This document shows, in pieces, positions 16,529 to 23,823 of a stretch of DNA of 64,000 bases. This DNA comes from Methanosuratincola petrocarbonis (lineage in GTDB: Archaea; Thermoproteota; Methanomethylicia; Methanomethylicales; Methanomethylicaceae), in assembly GCA_030522375.1 (NCBI GenBank), contig CP130488.1, positions 1,054,001-1,118,000 on the forward strand, written 5' to 3'. The position numbers and the translations under genes were made by a program. The notes under the pieces are model-generated. The model had not been told where the DNA came from. It saw only the letters and a list, made by a program, of their open reading frames with translations, and made no database searches. Each line of letters starts with the position of its first letter. The first letter of the stretch is position 1.

Positions 16529-17511
16529 GCGGACCCGTGCCAGAGGGCGGTAAGGCGGCTGAGGCTAAGGCAGGGGCAGAGGCAGAGGCGGCGGTTAAGA
16601 AACAGGCTGAAAAGGAGAGGGCGGAGGGTGAGAAAAAGAAGCCGAAGTTCACCCTCCCGGACCTGTCGCTCTTCGCCTACAGGATCTTCGGCAGGTTCAC
16701 GGAAAGGACGAAACTGATCAAGGACGAGGAGCTCAGGAAGTGCCTGATGAGGACGACCGCAGCCAAGTACGTCAGCAAGATGTACCTGCTCACGTTGATA
16801 GGCGCATTGGTGACGGTCGCGGTGACGCTACCGTTCCTCGTCAGGTGGATGGTCTTCAGCTACGCGATTTACTCGTCGCTCGCGCTCGGGCTACTGGTGG
16901 GGGGCGTGGTTTTTCTTTCGACATACCTCTACCCGACCTACGCCGCTGGCATGAGGAAGAGGAAGATCAACTCGTCGCTCAACTTCGCGACGCAGTACAT
17001 GGCGATCCTCGCGGGCGCCGAGGTCACCCCTGAGAGGATCTTCAAGAGCCTCGTCAAGGGGGACGTCGACAGGGTGATAAAGGAGGAGGTCGGGGAGATA
17101 GTCAAGTCGATAGACCTCTTCGGGAAGGACTTTTACACGGCGATCCAGGAGAGGATAAGGGACACGGCGTCGACGAAGTTCGCGGACCTGCTTAAGGGGA
17201 TACTCGCGGTAGGAAACATGGGAGGGGACCTGAGGCGGTACCTCTACATGCAGGGTAAGGCGTTCATGAGGGAGAGGCGCATCGACATGAAGAAGCAGCT
17301 CGACGGGCTGGGCGTGGCTGCGGAGATCTACATCTCGATGGGCGTAGTCCTGCCCCTGATAATCGTTGTCATGCTCGCGACGATGTCTTTCATAGGCAGC
17401 TCGGGGATCAACGCGGTCCTCTGGATGTACGTGGTGACGTTCGTGATGATCCCGGCGGTCTCAGCGCTGATGCTCCTGATACTCGACAGCTCGGTACCGA
17501 GGGAGGAATGA
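16525..17511 (+). CDS. T2SF-domain filament assembly platform protein 1
   Basis: 328 aa. A charged Ala/Glu/Lys-rich N-terminal segment of about 40 residues may form a coiled coil. A T2SF/GspF domain follows, with transmembrane segments near residues 90-110, 115-135 and two at the C-terminus (GVVLPLIIVVMLATMSF, VVTFVMIPAVSALML). The cytoplasmic part contains NFATQYMAILAGAEVTPERI and VGNMGGDLRRYL, typical of this family. ATG overlaps the ATPase stop (ATGA), so translation is coupled. Forms the inner-membrane base of the filament. Confidence 0.87.
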   Translation: MSGPVPEGGKAAEAKAGAEAEAAVKKQAEKERAEGEKKKPKFTLPDLSLFAYRIFGRFTERTKLIKDEELRKCLMRTTAAKYVSKMYLLTLIGALVTVAVTLPFLVRWMVFSYAIYSSLALGLLVGGVVFLSTYLYPTYAAGMRKRKINSSLNFATQYMAILAGAEVTPERIFKSLVKGDVDRVIKEEVGEIVKSIDLFGKDFYTAIQERIRDTASTKFADLLKGILAVGNMGGDLRRYLYMQGKAFMRERRIDMKKQLDGLGVAAEIYISMGVVLPLIIVVMLATMSFIGSSGINAVLWMYVVTFVMIPAVSALMLLILDSSVPREE

Positions 17512-17515
17512 AAGA

Positions 17516-18346
17516 GTGGCGCAGTTGACAAAGCAGCAGAGACTCACCGTGATAATTTCATCGGTGGCAGCCGGGGTCGCGATCGGCGTGATGGGGGTCT
17601 TCACCTACTTCACCAACGTGATCCTGGCCGACTACATATTCCTCATCGCGATCGTCGTCGGCATGACGCCGTACGCGGTGATGAAGACGATCGAGAACAG
17701 GTGGCTGAGCAACATCGAGAAGAGGATACCCGAGCTCCTCGAGGACATCGCCGAGGGGCAGCTCGCCGGGATGACCTTCGTCAAGGCGCTCGAGGCCTCC
17801 GCGATGAAGGACTACGGCCCGATCTCAGAGGAGATCAAGAGGATAATCTCGCGGACGAAGCTAGGCGGGACGATAGAGGAGGGGTTCGAGGAGCTCGCTA
17901 GGAGGGCGAACTCCAGGCTCGTCAGGAGGGTCAGCGGGATAATGGTCGAGACCACCCGGGCGGGGGGCGACATCTCTAAGATCATCAGGAGCCTCGCAGC
18001 CTACCTCAGGCAGATACAGACGATGAACATGGAGCGGAGGGCGACAATGAAGGTGTACATCGGGATCGTCTACATCGCCTTCGGGGTTTTCATAACAACG
18101 GTCGTGATACTCGTGAACCAGTTCTTCTACCCCATGATAGGGCTGGGGGCAACGATATTCGCGCCGCAGGCCGACTTCATCACCTACAGGAGGATCTTCT
18201 TCTACATGTCGATGCTCCAGGGGCTCTTCTCGGGGATCGTTGCAGGAAAGATGGGCGAGGGCATGGTAGTAGCGGGCTTCAAGCACGCGATAATAATGAT
18301 GATAATGACGCTGGCCATATACCTCTTCATTGTGATCCCGCCTTGA
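17516..18346 (+). CDS. T2SF-domain filament assembly platform protein 2
   Basis: 276 aa from GTG 17516, only 4 nt after the previous stop. Hydrophobic segments lie at about 10-32, 37-55, 183-203, and two near the C-terminus (GFKHAIIMMIMTLAIYLF). The cytoplasmic domain has EDIAEGQLAGMTFVKALEAS and VSGIMVETTRAGGDISKII, the second half of the GspF-like architecture that archaeal systems often split over two genes. Last gene of the ATPase operon. Confidence 0.87.
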   Translation: MAQLTKQQRLTVIISSVAAGVAIGVMGVFTYFTNVILADYIFLIAIVVGMTPYAVMKTIENRWLSNIEKRIPELLEDIAEGQLAGMTFVKALEASAMKDYGPISEEIKRIISRTKLGGTIEEGFEELARRANSRLVRRVSGIMVETTRAGGDISKIIRSLAAYLRQIQTMNMERRATMKVYIGIVYIAFGVFITTVVILVNQFFYPMIGLGATIFAPQADFITYRRIFFYMSMLQGLFSGIVAGKMGEGMVVAGFKHAIIMMIMTLAIYLFIVIPP

Positions 18347-18364
18347 GGCGGCGAGGGTTCAGCT

Positions 18365-18421
18365 TTAGTTTCTTCTTTTTTCTTCATTATCATTTTCTTC
18401 TTTCATTTCTTTTCTTTCCCA
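18365..18421 (+). terminator. Polypyrimidine tract after the ATPase operon
   Basis: About 55 nt that are almost wholly T and C, with several T4-T6 runs, begin 19 nt after the last stop codon. Archaeal termination commonly uses such U-rich ends without a hairpin. The remaining spacer to 18589 shows no gene. Confidence 0.5.
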
Positions 18422-18589
18422 TTTGATCAGCAGATCCCGTTTTACCGGTCGGCGGCAGTTACCTATTTCGTCCACCTGACCCTACCGCGGGCGGCATAGT
18501 CTCGTAATCAAACTTGTCTCTTAATCAAACAAGGGGGTGAAGAACAGACAGAGCTGCTGCACGCCGACTGCAGAGGACGAACATTGGTC

Positions 18590-19792
18590 TCAGAACAGCC
18601 TTCGGCCGCCCTTCTGCGGCTTACCCGTGGACGCCCCGATGCTGGCAGCCCCGACGGACGGCTCCGCTCCGCCTGTGGAAGCGGACGCGGCGGAATCGCG
18701 CCTCTCCTCGAGGGGCTTCGCCGTATCGGCCTCAGGGGGCGCCGGCTCTGTCACGGATCCGGCAGCTGGCCCCGGCTGCCCAGAGAGCTGGACCTTCATC
18801 CTGGAGATCACCTCAGCCATGGATTCGCCCTCGACAACCTTGATGTTGTACATCGCCGCGAATCGCTTGCCTCCCTCGCTGATCCCGGGGATGCAGATCA
18901 GGTATGCCTGGTCAGGCTTGGTGTCGAGAACCTTCGCAAAGAGCGCGAGCACGGAGCCCTCGTCTACATAGCTCTCGGACTTGACAAAGTCGATGGCGTA
19001 GGTCTTACCCCCTCCGTCCGTCGCCACGATGTTGAAGGTGTGGGTATACCCCGACTTTCCGGCGATTAGCCCCGGCGAACGGCACTGGAAGCCGAGCTGC
19101 GCCAGGAGCTCGGTGACCGGCTGGAGCACGAAGTACTGCTTGAAGAAGTCGTCCATGACCTCCTTCTTGACGACGATCTTGTTTACGAATGAGATTATCA
19201 GCTCGGGGGTCGAGAAGTCCTTGCCGCAGCTCAGGCAGAGGTAGGTGTTCTTGGGCGTGTCGAACTGCTTCCCGCAGCCCATGCACGAGTACCAGACGCC
19301 GACCTTGCGGTAGTCCTTCCCCTCCTCCATGAGTGGCTTGTTGCAGACAGGGCAGACCATCCCCTTGTCGCCTTTCACGTACTTCGAGAGTGGGGCGATT
19401 GCCCCGTCCGGCTTGTGCTCGATCAGGACCTCCTTGCTCAGTCTCTTCGAGTTGCAGAACGGGCAGTGGAACCTGACCGTGGTGTACTCGGAGTTGCAGT
19501 AGGGGCAACGTATCACCTGCTCCGTGTACTCCTCGCTGGCAGCCCCCATCGCCACGAGCCTCCGCGCTATCTCGAGGGACTCCTTCGGCGTCACCGAGAG
19601 CGCGCTCACGACGTCCGGGTAGTGGTAACCGATGACTATGTCGAAGGCCGGCTGAAGTTCGCCGCTCTTCTTGCTGACCATGTACTCAAGGAGCCTTATC
19701 AATTGGCTGTCCTTGGAGATCATCTGAAAGTAGAGCTGCGAGCTCTTACGAGTCTGCTCCAAACCGGCAACACCAACCAACCAAGTAAACAA
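18590..19792 (-). CDS. Zinc-ribbon protein resembling TackOD1-type archaeal proteins
   Basis: 400 aa, soluble. Four Cys-x2-Cys knuckles lie in the middle (IRCPYCNSEY, FHCPFCNSKR, MVCPVCNKPL, YSCMGCGKQF), then YLCLSCGKDF. A C-terminal alpha/beta domain (about 220-330; FNIVATDGGGKTYAIDFVKS, PDQAYLICIPGISEGG) looks like a response or nuclease-like fold, and the last 70 residues are low-complexity Ala/Ser/Pro. The layout recalls the TackOD1 metal-binding output domain described in TACK archaea, from memory only. The true start may be the Met at residue 24 (ISKDSQLIRL). Function unknown. Confidence 0.6.
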   Translation of the reverse strand: MFTWLVGVAGLEQTRKSSQLYFQMISKDSQLIRLLEYMVSKKSGELQPAFDIVIGYHYPDVVSALSVTPKESLEIARRLVAMGAASEEYTEQVIRCPYCNSEYTTVRFHCPFCNSKRLSKEVLIEHKPDGAIAPLSKYVKGDKGMVCPVCNKPLMEEGKDYRKVGVWYSCMGCGKQFDTPKNTYLCLSCGKDFSTPELIISFVNKIVVKKEVMDDFFKQYFVLQPVTELLAQLGFQCRSPGLIAGKSGYTHTFNIVATDGGGKTYAIDFVKSESYVDEGSVLALFAKVLDTKPDQAYLICIPGISEGGKRFAAMYNIKVVEGESMAEVISRMKVQLSGQPGPAAGSVTEPAPPEADTAKPLEERRDSAASASTGGAEPSVGAASIGASTGKPQKGGRRLF

Positions 19793-19876
19793 TACAACTA
19801 CGCTGACACCCTTGATTTAAGTATTTTTATTCTTATCTGTTGCACAATTACAAGACCGGTGTCCTGTGCCTGGACA

Positions 19877-20034
19877 AAGTTTATCAGAACCCGGCTTGCC
19901 GAGTTTAAGGGGCGATGACTTCGAATTCGGGTCCAGACGGGGATGAGTGCCAGCCGAGGGTCGCAGGAGATCCGAAGCCGGCCGGACCCGGCATGATGTG
20001 CCGGGCTAAATGAGCCCGAGGGGTCGGCGGGGAC
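19877..20034 (+). ncRNA. Possible structured RNA (weak)
   Basis: A G/C-rich block with no frame follows a TATA-like AAAGTTTATCAG (19875-19886). Two adjacent hairpins are evident: a 7-bp stem CCCGGCA/TGCCGGG (about 19986-20006) and a 5-bp stem GGGCT/AGCCC (about 20004-20020). No match to SRP RNA, RNase P RNA or complete C/D boxes was recognised. It may equally be the 3' UTR of the minus-strand gene that ends at 20035. Confidence 0.25.
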
Positions 20035-20472
20035 TCAGAGGTCCTCTTCCGGCTCCTCTTCTGTCTCCCTCGGCTTCGTCGCCTCGATCGCGAGCTCGGT
20101 TATGATCTCCTCGACCTTCTGGTCGACGACAGGCGCGACGACGATGACCTCCTTGTCCACGTAGTCCTCCTCCTGCCACTCGTTGTCGAAAGAGATCACG
20201 TAGACAGGGACGTTGAACATCACGCTCCCGTTTGTCGTCCTGGACATGTCGTACTTGGAGTAAAGGTCGTACTGCTCCTTCGAGATGGGGAGCTTCACGG
20301 AGACGGGGTACATGTCCCTGATGACGATGAAGTCCGAGGTCTCGAGCGCCCAGAGCGAGACCGCGTCGGCTACGACCTTTCTGACCGCCTGGCTCATCTC
20401 GGAGTCGATAGTGCTCTTCGAGACGAGCGATCCTTCCCTTGATCTCAGGACTAGGGTCTTGGACAAGGTCAT
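20035..20472 (-). CDS. Conserved archaeal hypothetical protein (DUF2286-like)
   Basis: 145 aa, soluble, no signal or membrane segment. The middle has DFIVIRDMYPVSVKLPISKEQ (in part), then PVYVISFDNEWQEEDYVDK and VIVVAPVVDQKVEEII, ending in an acidic tail. This resembles the archaeal DUF2286 family from memory. It lies 4 bp downstream of the 102-residue gene and both follow thrS, so they probably form one transcript. No function is known. Confidence 0.6.
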   Translation of the reverse strand: MTLSKTLVLRSREGSLVSKSTIDSEMSQAVRKVVADAVSLWALETSDFIVIRDMYPVSVKLPISKEQYDLYSKYDMSRTTNGSVMFNVPVYVISFDNEWQEEDYVDKEVIVVAPVVDQKVEEIITELAIEATKPRETEEEPEEDL

Positions 20473-20476
20473 GCCC

Positions 20477-20785
20477 TCACTGCGCCTTTATCGCGTCGGT
20501 CAGCAGCTGGATCCCCTTCTCGATGTCGGGCATCCCGTCGCTCTTGTCAGGGATGCGGGACATGACGTACTTCACGGTACCGTCCTCCAGCTTGAGGAAG
20601 ACCTGGGGGATGTCGATCCCCCCGAATTCGTCCTTCACGCCGTGTGCGATGAGGAAGTCGTAATCCTCCTTCTTGACCTCGAGCGGCACGTTCTGCGCCT
20701 TAGAAACCGCATCGCAGACCCTCATTGCGTACTGGCCTGCCTTCTCCCAGTCGGCTGTGACGAGTATTATCGATTCGACTTTCAT
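20477..20785 (-). CDS. Hypothetical protein, possible thioredoxin-like fold
   Basis: 102 aa. The pattern beta (ESIILVTADW), helix (KAGQYAMRVCDAVSKAQ), beta (VPLEVKK), helix, then a cis-Pro-like IPQVFLKLEDGTVKYV suggests a thioredoxin-like fold without a CxxC active site. A TATA-like GTATTTAATATCC at about 20822-20832 gives it its own promoter. Linked to the 145-residue gene by a 4-bp gap. I do not recognise the family. Confidence 0.6.
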   Translation of the reverse strand: MKVESIILVTADWEKAGQYAMRVCDAVSKAQNVPLEVKKEDYDFLIAHGVKDEFGGIDIPQVFLKLEDGTVKYVMSRIPDKSDGMPDIEKGIQLLTDAIKAQ

Positions 20786-20843
20786 ATGCTAACACCTGAT
20801 CTGAAATCCCGTGAACAGACGGATATTAAATACCCATCGATCA

Positions 20844-22739
20844 TCAGGCAAACCTCGGCTTCATCGACAGCATCATGGGGAGGTACGAGGGAAGGCACGG
20901 GCGGTCTCCGACGCGCTCGCGGAGCATCGCGACGAGGCCCGGGAAGTCTGTCCCCTTCACGCCCTCCCCGCGCACGCGGACCGAGAGCGACTGGGGGTGT
21001 GAGGTCGCCTCCTTCTCCCCGACGACCAGGACGAACGGGATCCAGTCCACCTCGGCCTCCCTGATCTTCTTCGAGACCGACTCCTCCCTGTCGTCAACAT
21101 CTGCCCTGTAGCCCTCTGCGGCGATGCGCTCGGCGAGGTCCTTCGCGAAGCCGACGTAGGAACTGTTCACCGGGATGACCCTGACCTGGATCGGGCTGAG
21201 CCAGACCGGGAGCGTCGGCGGCTTCCCCCTCGCCTGGTCCTTTGCAGCCTGCTCCAGGATCGCGCCCATCCACCTCTCGATCGATCCCAGGGAGCTGTGG
21301 AGGATGATGCAACCCCTCCTCTTCCCGCTCTCGTCGGTGTACTCTATCCCGTACCTCGCGGCGTCCTCGATGTCGAGCTGGACCGTGACGAGCTGCGTGT
21401 TTCCACCCACCGAGTCGATCGCCTGGTACTCGTGCTTCAGGACCCAGTAGTGCTTCATCTCCGGGAGGACCTCTATGAGGGCGGGCTTGCCGACGATCCT
21501 GAGGAGCGAGACGAACCAGTCCCTGTGCTCTTCGTAGAAGTACTTCACGACGCGGAAGGCGACGGCGTACTCGATCTCCATCGACTGTGTGAGGCGCGTG
21601 TACTTCCTGAAGAGCTCGGTGTACTCCCTCCTGCCCTGCTCCAGGTCTGCGCAGAAGCAGTGGAGGTCGGGCATCGTGAAGTTCCTCAGCCGCTTCAGCC
21701 CGACACACTCCCCGCTCTGCTCCAGCCTGAACGAGGGCGAGAGCTCGTAGACCCTGACCGGGAGCTGCCTGTAGCTCATCGTCGCCCCCTTCATCATGCG
21801 GAAGAGGCCGAAGTCGCCAGCGAACCGGAGGCAGAACTCCCTCTTGTCCACGGTGAGGCGGTAGTCCTTCTCCCTGAACTTCTCGGCCTGGTCGGCGATG
21901 TCCGGCTCGTCGAGGCGGTAGAGGAACGGGGTCTCGATCTTGAACGCGCGGAGGTCCCTCACGGCGATGTCGTAGGCGAGCTCCTCGAGGCTGTCCTTGA
22001 TCAGCGTACCCTTGGGGTAGAACCTGAAGTGGCCTATGTCAGAGGCGGGCTCGTAGTCGACGAGCTCGAGCTTCTTCATCAGCTTGACGTGCGCCGGAGC
22101 CCCCCTGTCCTCCTTCATCCCGGCCTCGTTCTTTATCAGCTGGATCAGCGGGGCCTCGACCTCCAGCTTCAGGAAGGAGTCCGGAGATGACATATCGATC
22201 CTGAACTCCTCCCCGTCCGGGGTGAGGACGAGGAACTCGCTCCTCTCCGAGGGTTCTTCCGCAGCTTTTCCAGCCTCTTCCTCCTCACTTCCCGCTGCAG
22301 CCTGGACTCCTGCGGTCACGGTCCTCGAGAGCTCGCTGAGCGGGTGCCCCTTGCACCTTATCTCGAAGGACTTGTACCAGCCGAACGGGGCCCTGAAAAC
22401 CTCGACACGGTCCCGGAGGGCCTCCTCGGTCTTTTTCAGGATCGCCATCGCGGCGTCGGGCCTGGAGAGTGACGAAGAGAGGTGGGCATAGGGGTAGAGG
22501 ACCACCCTGGTCGCCTTTACGGAGGCGGCGTGGTCGAGTATCGTTGCAGCCGCGTTCTTCGCGATCTCCTCCGGCGACTCCTCGTCGGACTTCTCGACGG
22601 TCGAGAATGCGACAAGGCACTCCTCGACCCTCTCCTTCTTCCCTTGGTTCTCGATCCGCTCCGGGTTTGGCATCGCGGGCTCGAGTGCGGTGAGTTCGAT
22701 ATAATCGGCGTGGATCAGCAGCAGACGCAATTTTTTCAT
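20844..22739 (-). CDS. thrS: Threonyl-tRNA synthetase, archaeal type
   Basis: Charges tRNA-Thr. 631 aa. The first 140 residues form the archaeal editing domain related to D-aminoacyl-tRNA deacylase (KLRLLLIHADYIELTAL; VVLYPYAHLSS). The class II catalytic core follows, with motif 2 around KGATMSYRQLPVRVYELSPS and zinc-ligand regions (SGECVGLKRLRNFTMPDLHC; KHEYQAIDSVGG). The anticodon-binding domain ends the protein (PVWLSPIQVRVIPV). A Glu-rich linker near residue 150 is slightly expanded. The identification is secure. Confidence 0.95.
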   Translation of the reverse strand: MKKLRLLLIHADYIELTALEPAMPNPERIENQGKKERVEECLVAFSTVEKSDEESPEEIAKNAAATILDHAASVKATRVVLYPYAHLSSSLSRPDAAMAILKKTEEALRDRVEVFRAPFGWYKSFEIRCKGHPLSELSRTVTAGVQAAAGSEEEEAGKAAEEPSERSEFLVLTPDGEEFRIDMSSPDSFLKLEVEAPLIQLIKNEAGMKEDRGAPAHVKLMKKLELVDYEPASDIGHFRFYPKGTLIKDSLEELAYDIAVRDLRAFKIETPFLYRLDEPDIADQAEKFREKDYRLTVDKREFCLRFAGDFGLFRMMKGATMSYRQLPVRVYELSPSFRLEQSGECVGLKRLRNFTMPDLHCFCADLEQGRREYTELFRKYTRLTQSMEIEYAVAFRVVKYFYEEHRDWFVSLLRIVGKPALIEVLPEMKHYWVLKHEYQAIDSVGGNTQLVTVQLDIEDAARYGIEYTDESGKRRGCIILHSSLGSIERWMGAILEQAAKDQARGKPPTLPVWLSPIQVRVIPVNSSYVGFAKDLAERIAAEGYRADVDDREESVSKKIREAEVDWIPFVLVVGEKEATSHPQSLSVRVRGEGVKGTDFPGLVAMLRERVGDRPCLPSYLPMMLSMKPRFA

Positions 22740-23010
22740 CCTCTGTTATCCGTCTCTGATTCATCCTGGGCAGGATGTTAGTTTTATTTTTAGGTTCTAT
22801 GTCATGCCTTCAGTATATAAATATGACACAAGCCTAGTTGTCATTGTAGGCCCGACTTTAACCTGATTACTTGCAGATCATCAACTCGAGCCCAAGACGA
22901 ACCGTTAAACTAAAAATGCGGACGGGGAGCATTACCAATATCGGAGGATGATTTTCCAAAATGATCCGATGCGTATCCGGTAATTTGCGCAAAAAAGAGG
23001 AAAATTAGAT

Positions 23011-23340
23011 TCAGCCGAGCCCCATTTTAATATCTTTAGGCTTTCTCTTCGTCTCCATTATTATAACTTTGTCGTGGAAGTCCCGGCCGGGAATTATCCT
23101 CACAGTTGGTCCGTCAGGCACCTGGTATTCGGTTGCGTCCGGCTTATCAAGCTTCTTGACTTTTGTTCCCTCCGGAAAAGTTACCAAGTAGACCTTGTCT
23201 ATAGGGTCGTGCTCAATGTGACCACAGCTCTCATTGTCGCATCCCTTGTATCTGAGAAACTCAACTTTTATACCGGGGAAGTTCATCAGATCGAATACGT
23301 TTGCGCCCCAGACCTCTACTTCCAATGGCTTCTTGCTCAA
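23011..23340 (-). CDS. Hypothetical protein
   Basis: 109 aa, small and rich in charged residues and beta strands (LEVEVWGANVFDL, VYLVTFPEGTKVKKL, GPTVRIIPG). A Cys/His group, CDNESCGHIEHD near residue 34-45, could bind a metal. The ATG is preceded by A/T-rich sequence with several TATA-like elements (TATATTTATTT near 23378-23388). Family not recognised; coding judged from codon use and the isolated promoter. Confidence 0.55.
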   Translation of the reverse strand: MSKKPLEVEVWGANVFDLMNFPGIKVEFLRYKGCDNESCGHIEHDPIDKVYLVTFPEGTKVKKLDKPDATEYQVPDGPTVRIIPGRDFHDKVIIMETKRKPKDIKMGLG

Positions 23341-23636
23341 AAATTCATCACCAATATTAATTTATTATCCGGCTTTGATATATTTATTTCCCAAAGATGC
23401 ATCTTCCAGTTATTTTTCAGACATTAGATTATATTTTTATTTAAACCAATATCAAAAAACTTTGTTTTATGGAATTAAGAGGGCTTTTTTAAGTTTTCAA
23501 GTGATCGGCTTGCCAGATGTGAAAAAAGATCCGAACTAAACCCAAAGCGTTTTGGATCAATGAGGATCAGGAAATTGGTGCCGACTGACGAGGATAGATT
23601 TTTAAGTTTTGTTTTGTAGGATATTCTGTGGTCTGG

Positions 23637-23786
23637 ATGGGTATGGAAGGCTGCAAGAAGTACAGCAACACGAGGGCGGATATGCTCAGGATGAAACAGG
23701 AGCTGAAGGCGGAGTACAAGGAAGCGATACTGCAGCTCAGGTTCTTCAACCTCCTCAGGTACGACAGGGCGGGGATGGCAAGCTAG
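23637..23786 (+). CDS. Small conserved-looking 49-residue protein
   Basis: A short frame beginning ATG GGT ATG encodes 49 aa: GCKKYSNTRADMLRMKQEL, then AEYKEAILQLRFFNLLRYD and a short tail. It reads like a helical hairpin. Codon use matches the neighbours (AGG, CTC/CTG, GAC), and an A/T-rich box TTTTTAAG lies about 35 nt upstream. It is convergent with the DNA polymerase gene. Start could also be the second ATG at 23643. Function unknown. Confidence 0.55.
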   Translation: MGMEGCKKYSNTRADMLRMKQELKAEYKEAILQLRFFNLLRYDRAGMAS

Positions 23787-23823
23787 CTAACTAGACCCCT
23801 TTTTATAGAGAAAATTTTTTCCG

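Noticed and set aside
21297..22190. 297-codon plus-strand frame opposite thrS
   Set aside because: Leu/Glu/Val-rich shadow; ThrRS motifs are continuous on the minus strand.
23340..23600. Small RNA or gene in the A/T-rich gap before the 49-residue gene
   Set aside because: Only low-complexity A/T sequence and promoter-like boxes; no frame or hairpin of note.
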